This document shows positions 17,636-25,629 of a DNA stretch of 64,000 bases, piece by piece (positions within the stretch are counted from its first letter, which is position 1; every line of letters begins with the position of its first letter). The translations under genes were made by a program, and so were the position numbers. Source of the stretch: Maledivibacter halophilus (GTDB lineage: Bacteria; Bacillota; Clostridia; Peptostreptococcales; Caminicellaceae); contig NZ_FUZT01000011.1 in assembly GCF_900167445.1 (NCBI RefSeq), positions 62,001 through 126,000 on the forward strand, read 5' to 3'. Under the pieces are notes generated by a model, which did not search any database, was not told the DNA's origin, and worked only from the letters and a program-made list of their open reading frames with translations.

Positions 17636-18094
17636 TTATATATTTAATGCTTTTAGTATTTCTTCACCATGCTCATTTGGCTTAACCTTTGGATATACTT
17701 TTTCTATTATTCCATCTTTATCAATAATAAATGTAGAACGCACTATGCCCATATATACTTTTCCAAACATCTTCTTTTCTTGCCATACTCCATAGGATTC
17801 AATAACCTCATGTTCTGGATCACTTAACAAATAAAATGGAAGCTCATATTTATCCTTAAATTTTTTATGAGCCTTGACACTATCTTTACTGATTCCAATT
17901 ACTACAGCTCCAGCTTCCAATATATCATCATATACATCTCTAAAGCTACATGCCTCCTTTGTACAGCCGGGGGTATTGTCCTTTGGATAGAAATATAAAA
18001 CTACTTTTTTACCTTTAAAATCACTTAATGCTATATCTTGATTTTCTTCATTTTTTAATGTGAAATCAGGTGCTTTATCACCTATTTTTAACAT
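17636..18094 (-). CDS. bcp: Thiol peroxidase Bcp (peroxiredoxin)
   Basis: 152-residue peroxiredoxin of the BCP/PrxQ group, a cytoplasmic thiol-dependent peroxidase that reduces hydrogen peroxide and organic peroxides. The peroxidatic Cys is in the motif YPKDNTPGCTKEACSFRD, where the second Cys, five residues later, is the usual resolving Cys of this subgroup. Length and the C-terminal KVKPNEHGEEIL are typical. SD AGGAGTG precedes the ATG. It ends convergently with the PLP-enzyme gene and lies just downstream of the Cys-rich protein gene on the same strand, separated by a perfect hairpin terminator. Confidence 0.93.
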   Translation of the reverse strand: MLKIGDKAPDFTLKNEENQDIALSDFKGKKVVLYFYPKDNTPGCTKEACSFRDVYDDILEAGAVVIGISKDSVKAHKKFKDKYELPFYLLSDPEHEVIESYGVWQEKKMFGKVYMGIVRSTFIIDKDGIIEKVYPKVKPNEHGEEILKALNI

Positions 18095-18202
18095 ATTATC
18101 ACTCCTTAAAGGCTACCTTAGAATTAATTAAGATATACCCTTTATTCTATTTAATTAAACATCCTTGAAAATTGTAATTAAGGAAATTACATAATATATC
18201 AT

Positions 18203-18243
18203 GAAGAAAAATTCCTACAATAATATTGTAGGAATTTTTCTTC
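18203..18243. terminator. Bidirectional terminator, 20-bp perfect stem
   Basis: Perfect palindrome with single-base centre; left arm GAAGAAAAATTCCTACAATA, with A- and T-runs at the ends that give U-tracts on both strands. It ends the Cys-rich protein gene before bcp. Confidence 0.85.
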
Positions 18244-18284
18244 AGCTTTTATATAGCTTTATAAATTTATTTCACTTCTATTAA

Positions 18285-18632
18285 TCACATACTAGCCATC
18301 TTCCTGCATTCTTCACTACACACACGACAGATTTCTGCACATTTCTGACAATGATCATCTTTAAACATATCACACTCTTGTGCACATTTTTCACAGATAC
18401 TTGCACATAATTTACAATGCTGTTTAGAAAATTGTCCATCCATTGACATCATCGCCACAGACATCTGACACATCATAGCACATTCAACCAATATACTCAA
18501 GCAGTTTTTTCTAGCATTAAGATCCGGCTCATTTAAGCATTCACTAAAGCACTCATAACAAGCTTGCATACATTTTTTACATGCATCTATACATGCTTGA
18601 AATTTATTGGTCTTATTTGTTACAACACCCAT
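18285..18632 (-). CDS. Cys-rich four-helix bundle copper-binding protein
   Basis: 115 residues with about 18 Cys in repeated CxxxC/CxxC patterns along amphipathic helices (ACIDACKKCMQACYECFSEC, CAMMCQMSV, CKLCASICEKCAQEC, CQKCAEICRVCSEEC). This matches the Csp-type or DUF326 four-helix proteins, which store Cu(I) inside the bundle. No signal peptide is seen, so it would be cytosolic. ATG 18632 is chosen because GAAAGGAGTG lies just ahead; the ORF continues upstream to 18719 without a site. It diverges from the truncated superoxide dismutase across a 35-bp palindrome. Copper rather than other thiophilic metals is inferred from the family. Confidence 0.83.
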   Translation of the reverse strand: MGVVTNKTNKFQACIDACKKCMQACYECFSECLNEPDLNARKNCLSILVECAMMCQMSVAMMSMDGQFSKQHCKLCASICEKCAQECDMFKDDHCQKCAEICRVCSEECRKMASM

Positions 18633-18760
18633 ATTAGCACTCCTTTCATCTGATTCTTTTAAAATTTCTTTTCTCTTATTTTTACAATTGAATAACCCTG
18701 ATTTAACTTTACTACACAATATATAGTATTATTCCAAATATAAATTTTCATTCATTAATC

Positions 18761-18795
18761 TATCCCTATATTAATATGATATTAATATAGGGATA
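18761..18795. promoter_or_regulatory. 35-bp perfect palindrome in the divergent promoter region
   Basis: Arms TATCCCTATATTAATAT and complement around one G. It lies between the Cys-rich protein gene and the mini superoxide dismutase gene, 127-129 bases from each. No U-tract follows, so an operator for a dimeric regulator, perhaps metal- or redox-responsive, is likely (inference). Confidence 0.55.
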
Positions 18796-18921
18796 TAATC
18801 TAAAAATCTAATTTATATGTTTTAAAATATAAATTTTTTTAAGATTTTTTAAGATATAAATCAACCTTTGAAATTATTTCATTATATATAAGTCATATTT
18901 AAAATAAGGAGGACTAAAATT

Positions 18922-19233
18922 ATGGAATATAATATGATACCCCCAGGACGACATAAACTTCCCCCATTACCATATCCCTACAATGCATTAGAACCAGTAA
19001 TCGGTGATAAAACCCTAAGAATCCACCATAATAAGCATCATAAGTCCTATGTTGATGGACTCAACAAAGCAGAAATCAACTTAGTAGAGGTACGCAAAAC
19101 TAATGCATATTATCTCGATTATCAGAATAAAAGACAGGAATATATTAATGGTTGGTGGAATTTAATCAATTGGTACGAAGTTGAAAGAAGACTTCTTTTA
19201 GCAATAAACGGTCAAGTGCCACTAACTTTGTAG
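18922..19233 (+). CDS. Internally deleted Fe/Mn superoxide dismutase homologue
   Basis: 103 residues. Residues about 11-48 match the N-terminus of Fe/Mn superoxide dismutases ([20 protein letters not shown], then [15 protein letters not shown]), and about 60-90 match the C-terminus ([28 protein letters not shown]). Roughly 110-125 central residues are missing. Of the four metal ligands only the first His (His35, first of IHH) is kept: the second His is deleted, and the DxWEH motif before AYYLDY reads VRKTN, losing Asp and His. It should not bind the active-site metal like a normal enzyme. It has an excellent SD (AAGGAGGA) and no frameshift, so it may be translated. Either a decaying gene after in-frame deletion or a repurposed small protein. 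Confidence 0.8.
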   Translation: MEYNMIPPGRHKLPPLPYPYNALEPVIGDKTLRIHHNKHHKSYVDGLNKAEINLVEVRKTNAYYLDYQNKRQEYINGWWNLINWYEVERRLLLAINGQVPLTL

Positions 19234-19280
19234 ATAAAAATAAAAGTATACAATGGGGAGATTCTGACATGTCTTTTGGG

Positions 19281-19306
19281 AAGGGATACAGTAGAACCAT
19301 CCCCTT
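19281..19306. terminator. Hairpin between convergent mini-SOD and sigma-54 activator genes
   Basis: Stem AAGGGAT/ATCCCCTT with an 11-base loop, overlapping the stop of the activator gene. Short convergent gap; termination inferred from position. Confidence 0.5.
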
Positions 19307-21038
19307 ATATATTATATTCTTTCATTTTACGATATAATGTTGCCATAGAAATTCCTAATGCCATTGCTGCTTTTTCTTTTCCTATAGTTGTATCACCATA
19401 ATTTTTTAATGCCTCAGCAATTAATTGCTTTGTATGATAATCAATATTTAAATTACCTTTCTTTAATCGATTCAAATGTAATATATCTTTTGGTAAATTA
19501 TTTACTGTAATTATATTATTATTTGTCATATTAACTGAGAATTCAACAACATTTTTGAGTTCTCTTACATTTCCATACCAAGGATATTTGATTAACACTT
19601 TCAATGCATCACTTGAAAAGCTATTTATCTTTTTGTCCATTCTCATGGAATATATCTTAAGAAAATGATTAAGAAGCAGTTCTACATCTCCTAGCCTTTC
19701 TCTTAAAGGTGGAATTGTAAGTGGAATGACTTTCAGTCGATAGTATAAATCTTCTCTAAATTTCCCTTCCAAAACTAAATCTTCCAGTTTTTTGTTTGTT
19801 GCAGAAATGATTCTTACATCAATACTATTTGATTCCAATCCACCTATTTTTGTTATACATTTTTCCTGTAATACTCGTAATAATTTTGATTGTAAATGCA
19901 ATGCCATTTCACCAATTTCATCGAGAAAAATAGTTCCTCCATCTGCCAATTGAAACTTTCCAATCTTACCGCCCTTTCTAGCTCCCGAAAAAGCTCCTTC
20001 TTCATAACCGAAAAGCTCTGATTCCATAAGTTCTTCTGGAATTGCTGAACAATTAATAGCAACAAAAGGCTTATCCTTACGCTTACTTGTATTGTGAATA
20101 AGTCTTGCAACAACCTCTTTTCCAGTACCTGTTTCTCCATTAATCAGCACTGTAGAATTACTGCCTGATATTTGTTTTATTTTTTCTTTAAGTTCCTTTA
20201 TTTCATAGCTTCGGCCAATTAAATCATCAAATTCTACATCCATACTAGGGGTATATAAATCATTCATTTCCTTTGTTATATCTTCAATGGATCTAAAATT
20301 CAAAACAGCTCCTTGACTCTTATTATGCAATATAACCGGTTTACTACTTAATAGAAAATCATATTTTTTATTAATTCTAATTTCTTTATATTTAATTTCT
20401 CTCTTTTCAACAAGTATTTTTTTTACCAGTTCTTGTTCTAGAATATCATTAATATTATTGGGTAATTTACTTTTAAATATCTTTTTAAAATTTGAATTAC
20501 TATTAAGAATTTTTCCATCATTCGATATTAAAACTAAAAACTGATCAATTGAATCCAAAACTACTTCAATACGTTTTGAAAAAAGAGAAATCTCCTTTAA
20601 TTCCTTTTCCTCTACTAATTTGTTGATAATCAATTCAATCATGCGATTGATAAACTTTAAATAATTTTTCTTATTTTTAAGGATTTTTTCTTTGTCTTGA
20701 TTATTATTCCCAATAACACCAACACTTCCAATAATATGCTCTTCAAATAGTAATGGTATCCCTATAATCATAGTTACAGGACAATTATTAATGTTTTTGC
20801 ATGTCAGACAACCTTTGTGATCCAGTTTTGAATTAAGGACAATCAGCTTACCTGTATCCATAACCTTGGTTAAAATAGAGTTTTTGCTTATACATTCTTC
20901 TTGAGAAACTTCTTCTAAATCACTATCTCCTAAAATTCTAAGTTTATCATCGACTATTAGCACATCAAGCTCAAGTACTCCACCAATTATATTTGCTGTT
21001 TGCTCTATATAGCCAGCAATATCTTTTAAGGATACCAT
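19305..21038 (-). CDS. Sigma-54-dependent transcriptional activator
   Basis: 577 residues. A sensor region (about 1-130) contains a GAF-like core with CLTCKNINNCP, a Cys cluster seen in clostridial activators of this type; next a PAS-like segment (IEVVLDSIDQFLVLISNDGKIL), then the AAA+ domain with Walker A GETGTGKE, the sigma-54 contact loop GAFSGA (a variant of GAFTGA), Walker B GGTIFLDEIGEM, and an Fis-type C-terminal HTH (KAAMALGISMATLYRKMKEY). ATG 21038 is chosen for its GGAGG seven bases ahead. It is the third gene in line behind YjiH and the opine-dehydrogenase-like gene, and probably activates their -24/-12 promoter at 23896-23912. The signal is unknown. Confidence 0.9.
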   Translation of the reverse strand: MVSLKDIAGYIEQTANIIGGVLELDVLIVDDKLRILGDSDLEEVSQEECISKNSILTKVMDTGKLIVLNSKLDHKGCLTCKNINNCPVTMIIGIPLLFEEHIIGSVGVIGNNNQDKEKILKNKKNYLKFINRMIELIINKLVEEKELKEISLFSKRIEVVLDSIDQFLVLISNDGKILNSNSNFKKIFKSKLPNNINDILEQELVKKILVEKREIKYKEIRINKKYDFLLSSKPVILHNKSQGAVLNFRSIEDITKEMNDLYTPSMDVEFDDLIGRSYEIKELKEKIKQISGSNSTVLINGETGTGKEVVARLIHNTSKRKDKPFVAINCSAIPEELMESELFGYEEGAFSGARKGGKIGKFQLADGGTIFLDEIGEMALHLQSKLLRVLQEKCITKIGGLESNSIDVRIISATNKKLEDLVLEGKFREDLYYRLKVIPLTIPPLRERLGDVELLLNHFLKIYSMRMDKKINSFSSDALKVLIKYPWYGNVRELKNVVEFSVNMTNNNIITVNNLPKDILHLNRLKKGNLNIDYHTKQLIAEALKNYGDTTIGKEKAAMALGISMATLYRKMKEYNI

Positions 21039-21073
21039 TCCTATTCCTCCCACTTTGTAGCTTCATATATAGA

Positions 21074-21139
21074 TGAGTAATTTGCATAATACATGTGAAG
21101 AATTTTATAATTAATAATATTAATTATGCAAGTTTCTCA
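21074..21139. repeat. Short copy of the TTGCATAAT inverted-end repeat
   Basis: Ends TGAGTAATTTGCATAAT and ATTATGCAAGTTTCTCA are inverted repeats of each other (about 15 of 17 match) around a 32-base AT-rich core. Same end sequences as the larger copies at 33151, 55200 and 59251, but about half as long. Confidence 0.7.
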
Positions 21140-21263
21140 GATAAATAATATTAGAAATTAAAATAAATTTCAAAGAAAATAATGAGTCCCTTTCCATTTT
21201 TCTTTGAAATTTATTAATCTTTAAATCTTTTAATTTTTTCATCTATATAATAATTATAACATA

Positions 21264-22373
21264 TTATTGATTGACATATTCCAGAATCTCTTCTTTGCTC
21301 ATTCCTTTTAACCCCATTTTTTTTAATGTTCTTCCAGTTTCAAAATAATTTTCATCATTATATGCAGAAGAAATTCTGATTGCAGATTCAATAATTGGAA
21401 CTTCCAATGAGAGTAATTTGGCAAATTCATAACATGGAACTAATATATATGGAACGTCTTCAGTAATATATCTGCTTTTAGAAGAATTTGGAGCAGAATG
21501 GATTTTTCCATGGGCCACTGATGTCTTATTAAATTCATACACTGACTTTGCATTTGTGTTATATAATGCGTTCATCATTTCTAATTCTGATCTTAACTTT
21601 AATCCTAATTCTTTTCCAATTTGAATACGCTCCTCTTCCATTTTAGCAGAAGCCCTTGCTGTTGCTGGAGAAACACAATCAGAATAATAATTGAATTTGC
21701 CTTCAAAATTTTCTAATAATCCTATATTAATAGTAGTAATTAAAGGGTGCCCACCAAAATTAATGTTTTCAAGACCTGCTTCTATTACATTTTCTAAGGG
21801 TCTAACTTCAATTGGAAAAAAGGAATTAAGATTTGCTAAAGCTTTTTTCCTATTTTCTCTTGGAAATACTCCACCATATATAAATTCTTTTAATCCCATA
21901 ATACCAATATGTGCTGGCTCAAAAATTCTACATGCCCAGGGGATTGAAATAATATCCACGTAAGTCAAATTTAAAGATTCATATCCCATTTCCTTTTTAA
22001 CTGTATCCATAACTAAACTGGCATAGTTACCTGGCATAAATACAAGAGTATGCTGATTTGTTAAATATGGCAACATTTTTTTAAATATCACTTTCTGGGC
22101 AAAAGAAGGTACAATAATCACTAATATCTCAGCAAATTCAACAGCTTCCTCTATACAGGTAGTTGCTTTTTTTACTGCCTGAAATCCTGGAATCATCATC
22201 TTCACTTCCGAAGCCTCTGCTAGTGCACGAATACCATTATTTTTATTAATAGCTTTAATTTGAGTATCAAATTCTTTTTGATCATAAATACAAACTTCAT
22301 GTCCAAGTTTTGAGAAATGATAGGCTGCTGTAACGCCTCCATTACCTGCACCTAACACAGATATCCTCCTCAT
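21264..22373 (-). CDS. Octopine/nopaline (opine) dehydrogenase family protein
   Basis: 369 residues. N-terminal NAD(P)-binding Rossmann fold with RRISVLGAGNGGVTAAYHF, and a C-terminal domain typical of octopine/nopaline dehydrogenases (ENINFGGHPLITTINIGLL with the Asn/His region that polarises the keto or imine carbon). Such enzymes reversibly convert opines to an amino acid plus a 2-oxo acid. It lies 88 bases downstream of the YjiH gene and upstream of the sigma-54 activator gene, all minus strand, suggesting one catabolic unit where YjiH imports the substrate and this enzyme oxidises it (inference). A half-repeat (22400-22420) sits in the gap before it. Confidence 0.86.
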   Translation of the reverse strand: MRRISVLGAGNGGVTAAYHFSKLGHEVCIYDQKEFDTQIKAINKNNGIRALAEASEVKMMIPGFQAVKKATTCIEEAVEFAEILVIIVPSFAQKVIFKKMLPYLTNQHTLVFMPGNYASLVMDTVKKEMGYESLNLTYVDIISIPWACRIFEPAHIGIMGLKEFIYGGVFPRENRKKALANLNSFFPIEVRPLENVIEAGLENINFGGHPLITTINIGLLENFEGKFNYYSDCVSPATARASAKMEEERIQIGKELGLKLRSELEMMNALYNTNAKSVYEFNKTSVAHGKIHSAPNSSKSRYITEDVPYILVPCYEFAKLLSLEVPIIESAIRISSAYNDENYFETGRTLKKMGLKGMSKEEILEYVNQ

Positions 22374-22461
22374 ATCTAAATCATCCCCTTTTTTATCACT
22401 TGAAATAATTGCATAATTACTTTTATAAAAATAACTACTTCATATTGTTTTAAAATATAAT

Positions 22462-23841
22462 CTATTGAATTCCTAACAGATTTGTAAATAGTACAATTAA
22501 TGGTAATGCAATTAGTGTCTTTTCTATGAAAAGAATAGCTAAATGCTTAACATTTATTGGTATTTGAGAACCTATTAATACTGCACCCATTTCTGATAAA
22601 TAAATGATTTGAACTAAGGATAAAATACCTATTATAAATTTTGTTTTTACTGATGCAATTGAGCTGGCAACAATAGCTGGTAAAAACATATCCGCAAATC
22701 CAATAATTGTTGCAGGGGCAGCTTCAAAGGCTTCTGGAACACCGAGCATATTTAAATAATAGCCCATTGGCTTAGAAATCCACGTGAAAATTGGTGTATA
22801 TTCTGAAATTACAAGTGCTGTAATAGCAATTGTTAAAATAGTCGGTGCTAAAGTTAAAAATAAATCAACATACATTTTTGTTCCATTGGTAATAATATCA
22901 ATAAGATTGCCGCCTTCTTTAGCTTTATTTATAGATCTTTTTAATGCCCACTTATATTTATTAATACCTTCTGGAGCAATTTCATTTGTTTGATATTCCT
23001 GATTTTTATAGGTTGAATTGTCAAAAACGGATAAAGGGGGAATTCTAACTATAATAATAGTTGAAATTATACCAACAATAGCTAATATCCCATAAAATTG
23101 TATAAATAAATCTCCTACACCTAGTGTGTTGGCAATTACTAAACAAAAGGGCAGGGAAACAACTGAAAACATTGTTGAAATAATAGCTGCTTCTCTAGCA
23201 TTATAATAACCACCCACATATTGTCTGATTGTTATTAAAATGCCCGTACTATTACCTCCAATCCATGATGTAACTAAATCCACAGTTGATCTACCGGGTA
23301 TAGTAAATAAGGGATAGGTAAATCCTCTAAATATAGTTCCTGTAAAATCCATAATCCCATAATCCGAAATCAATGGTATTGTATAGCAAGTTATAAAAAA
23401 TGTAACAAAAATAGTAAACATTAAGCTCATTGCTAATTCACCGGTATTTGCATTTATAATCATGTTAAAAACTCTACCTTCTGGTCTAAAAACTAATGAA
23501 AAAGTAAAAAATAATGCAATTGTTCTAATAAAAAATCCAATTATACCAACTTTAAATATGTTTTCCCAAAATTTGTTTTCTTCTATAAATTTAAACTTAA
23601 AAATCCTATGGAGAATTGTAATAATAGCAGAAACAAAAACAACACCATAAATGATCTGCATCCCTACAGGTTTTAGAAACGTTTTCACAAAGTCAATCAT
23701 ATACCCCAATGGTATATTAACTGCACCATCTTTGAATATAGGAAATAAGAAAAGAAATACACCTATAGCTGAAGGAATTAGAAATTTGCTAAAATCTTTA
23801 AAGCTAATCTTTTCATTTAATTTAGGGTCTTTCATACTCAT
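22462..23841 (-). CDS. YjiH/YjiG-type Gate-domain transporter
   Basis: 459-residue polytopic membrane protein. The N-terminal half resembles E. coli YjiH (nucleoside-recognition Gate region with FTIPGRSTVDLVTSWIGGNS); the C-terminal half has a second Gate region (TLAPTILTIAITALVISEY; FAAPATIIGFADMFLPAIV region), as in YjiG, so this is the long form combining both E. coli parts. ATG 23841 is chosen, with GGAGG eight bases ahead. The promoter is sigma-54 type. The substrate is unproven; coupling to an opine-dehydrogenase-like gene suggests opines or related amino-acid derivatives. Confidence 0.8.
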   Translation of the reverse strand: MSMKDPKLNEKISFKDFSKFLIPSAIGVFLFLFPIFKDGAVNIPLGYMIDFVKTFLKPVGMQIIYGVVFVSAIITILHRIFKFKFIEENKFWENIFKVGIIGFFIRTIALFFTFSLVFRPEGRVFNMIINANTGELAMSLMFTIFVTFFITCYTIPLISDYGIMDFTGTIFRGFTYPLFTIPGRSTVDLVTSWIGGNSTGILITIRQYVGGYYNAREAAIISTMFSVVSLPFCLVIANTLGVGDLFIQFYGILAIVGIISTIIIVRIPPLSVFDNSTYKNQEYQTNEIAPEGINKYKWALKRSINKAKEGGNLIDIITNGTKMYVDLFLTLAPTILTIAITALVISEYTPIFTWISKPMGYYLNMLGVPEAFEAAPATIIGFADMFLPAIVASSIASVKTKFIIGILSLVQIIYLSEMGAVLIGSQIPINVKHLAILFIEKTLIALPLIVLFTNLLGIQ

Positions 23842-23895
23842 CAATAATGCCTCCTTAGAGTAAAATAATTAACATCGATGTTATTTTTAATATTA

Positions 23896-23912
23896 TTGCA
23901 ATATCAATGCCA
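23896..23912 (-). promoter_or_regulatory. Sigma-54 (-24/-12) promoter of the YjiH operon
   Basis: Minus strand reads TGGCAT-N5-TTGCAA, which agrees with the sigma-54 consensus TGGCAC-N5-TTGCW at all but one core position. It lies about 55 bases upstream of the YjiH start. A sigma-54 activator gene is in the same cluster. Confidence 0.85.
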
Positions 23913-23962
23913 AAGCATTCAGTAGGTAATTTACCTATCTATAGCATATTAATATATTAAAT

Positions 23963-23983
23963 TTTTTCTCAATTTGAGAAAAA
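23963..23983. promoter_or_regulatory. Candidate upstream activator site
   Basis: 21-bp perfect palindrome TTTTTCTCAA-T-TTGAGAAAAA, followed by a further half site TTCTCAA (23984-23990). It lies 50-90 bases upstream of the -24 element, the usual place for a sigma-54 activator binding site. Inference from position and symmetry. The rest of 23845-24250 holds only terminator hairpins. Confidence 0.6.
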
Positions 23984-24046
23984 TTCTCAATATTATAATT
24001 TTTAAAAATTAATTTAACTTATTTTCTTAATTATTTTGGGTAAAAA

Positions 24047-24087
24047 ATATAGGTGTGACAAGTAATTATTCCTTGCCACACCTATAT
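24047..24087 (-). terminator. Terminator downstream of cbiK
   Basis: Stem ATATAGGTGTGaCAAG with complement, followed on the minus strand by TTTTTT. It insulates the YjiH promoter region from cbiK transcription. Confidence 0.8.
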
Positions 24088-24192
24088 AATAAGAAAACCA
24101 AAATATATTCCCCTTAAACCAAGAGCTAAAATATATTCCAGTATAAATAAATACATTTATAATCAACAGTACTATAACAAAAACAAATTTAT

Positions 24193-24226
24193 AAGCATAG
24201 CCTTTACAAATGTAAAAACTATGCTT
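24193..24226 (-). terminator. First hairpin after the cbiK stop
   Basis: AAGCATAG/CTATGCTT outer stem with TTTAC/GTAAA inner pairs, 25 bases past the cbiK stop. Weak U-tract, so probably a partial terminator in tandem with the one at 24047. Confidence 0.5.
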
Positions 24227-24250
24227 AATTTATTTTCATAGATATTTTAA

Positions 24251-25171
24251 TTATTTCTCTTGATTTTCTTGATCTTTTTCAACATTACCCTCAATTAATT
24301 GACGTGCATGCTCTACATATATTTTTTGTATTCCCTTATTTTCACCTAGTCCATGGAGATATATTTCTACTTTGTATCCAGCCTTTTTAAGGACAGTTTT
24401 CCAAGAATCGTCTTCATCTCCAGCCATATCATTTGAAGCATGATCTCCTGCCACTAACATAAAAGGCATCAAGGTAACCTTCTTTATGTTATTTTCTTCA
24501 AGCCTATTCATAACTTGATCAAGTCCTGGATACCCTTCTACAGTTCCTACAAATACATTTTTATGTCCTAAATCATGAAGTGCATATTCTAAAGCTGAAT
24601 ATGTAGAATTTGCAAAATGATGAGTTCCATGGCCCATGAATACTACTGCTTCATTATCCTCTAGCTCTGGTAACTGAGTTTCTAATGCAGCTATTGTATC
24701 AAAATAATCCTGGGTTGAAGTAAGCAACGGACTTCCTATCTTAAGATCATCGAAAGCATCTACAAACTCTGAAGCTTCAGCTGCAAGCTCATCGTATTCT
24801 GCACCATTCATAATATGAAGGGGTTGAATTATTACTTGGGAATATTTTTCATCTTTCAAGTGATTTAATGCTTCCTTAACATTATATACTTTAATATTGT
24901 CTCTCTTTTGTAATATGTTTATTATCATCTGTGAAGTAAAGGCTCTAACCACATCATAATCTTTAAACTCTTCTTTAAATCTATTCTCTGTAGCTTCAAT
25001 AGTAATCTTTCTTGTATCAGCATAGCTGGTACCAAAGCTAACCACTAAAATAGCCTTCTTATTAGGATCACCAATTGCACTTGCTTCATCAGCATTTACT
25101 TCAGTTGAAAATCCAGTAAAAACTCCTAGGCATAAAACTAAAGCCATAAATACTAATGCTACTTTTTTCAT
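24251..25171 (-). CDS. cbiK: Exported sirohydrochlorin cobaltochelatase CbiK
   Basis: 306 residues. An N-terminal Sec signal peptide (MKKVALVFMALVLCLGVFTG, likely cleavage after VNA) precedes a CbiK-type class II chelatase: KAILVVSFGTSYADTR at the start, QPLHIMNGAEYDEL with the metal-binding His, and FMGHGTHHFANS with further catalytic His. CbiK inserts Co2+ (or Fe2+/Ni2+) into sirohydrochlorin; extracytoplasmic forms are known from Desulfovibrio, where metal or haem handling has been proposed. No other cobalamin-biosynthesis gene is in the window. A cobalamin riboswitch lies 460 bases upstream on the same strand with a decayed reading frame in between. The LVLC in the signal is not a good lipobox. 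Confidence 0.88.
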   Translation of the reverse strand: MKKVALVFMALVLCLGVFTGFSTEVNADEASAIGDPNKKAILVVSFGTSYADTRKITIEATENRFKEEFKDYDVVRAFTSQMIINILQKRDNIKVYNVKEALNHLKDEKYSQVIIQPLHIMNGAEYDELAAEASEFVDAFDDLKIGSPLLTSTQDYFDTIAALETQLPELEDNEAVVFMGHGTHHFANSTYSALEYALHDLGHKNVFVGTVEGYPGLDQVMNRLEENNIKKVTLMPFMLVAGDHASNDMAGDEDDSWKTVLKKAGYKVEIYLHGLGENKGIQKIYVEHARQLIEGNVEKDQENQEK

Positions 25172-25286
25172 ATAAAAACTCTCCTTTTTTTAAAATTATT
25201 CAAAAACTTTGCCTCAAACTATTCTAATATCAATATTAAATACTTCTTTAATCAACTTCTCATTTAAAATTTCAAATTTAATAATA

Positions 25287-25500
25287 CTACAACGTTGAAC
25301 AAAACAGATTTTTCTCACTAAACCCATAGGCTAAATTTGGATCATTCATACTGGCTATTACCACTATTGCTTTTTTATAATTACTTTCTTTAATTAAAAG
25401 ATTTGTTTTTATATGCTATGTCCATAGCTGAAAAGGCCTTATCTGAAAATAATATCTCCGGAGTTTATGATAAAGCCTTTACAATCATAATTTTTTTCTG
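25287..25500 (-). pseudogene. Decayed reading frame between the B12 riboswitch and cbiK
   Basis: Two adjacent protein-like stretches in different frames: TPEILFSDKAFSAMDIAYKN, then KKAIVVIASMNDPNLAYGFS (ending near ...LFCSTL-stop at 25287). Together they read like the remains of one coding sequence with a frameshift and stops. I cannot name the family. It lies exactly where the first gene under the riboswitch would be expected, so it was probably a cobalamin- or cobalt-related gene (inference). Confidence 0.4.
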
Positions 25501-25546
25501 TTTAGCAACTTATAAATTCAATTTAATAACTAAGTAATTCAAATAA

Positions 25547-25581
25547 AAAGAATACACCCAGAGATTATAAGTGTATTCTTT
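25547..25581 (-). terminator. Terminator of the cobalamin riboswitch
   Basis: Stem AAAGAATACAC/GTGTATTCTTT with U-tract TTTTT on the minus strand, about 50 bases after the aptamer. It is consistent with transcription-termination control by the riboswitch. Confidence 0.7.
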
Positions 25582-25629
25582 GATAACCAACGTAAAAAAT
25601 CCACACTTCCCTCCGAAGTAGTTACTAAA

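Noticed and set aside
18285..18719. Longer start (18719) for the Cys-rich protein
   Set aside because: The extra 29 residues lack an SD and are not like the family; ATG 18632 has a strong SD.
22374..22461. TTGCATAAT near the opine dehydrogenase gene as a second sigma-54 -12 element
   Set aside because: No GG element at the proper distance; it is a half copy of the intergenic repeat.
25287..25500. Intact small gene between the riboswitch and cbiK
   Set aside because: The protein-like parts are in two frames with stops and no start, so it is listed as a decayed frame.
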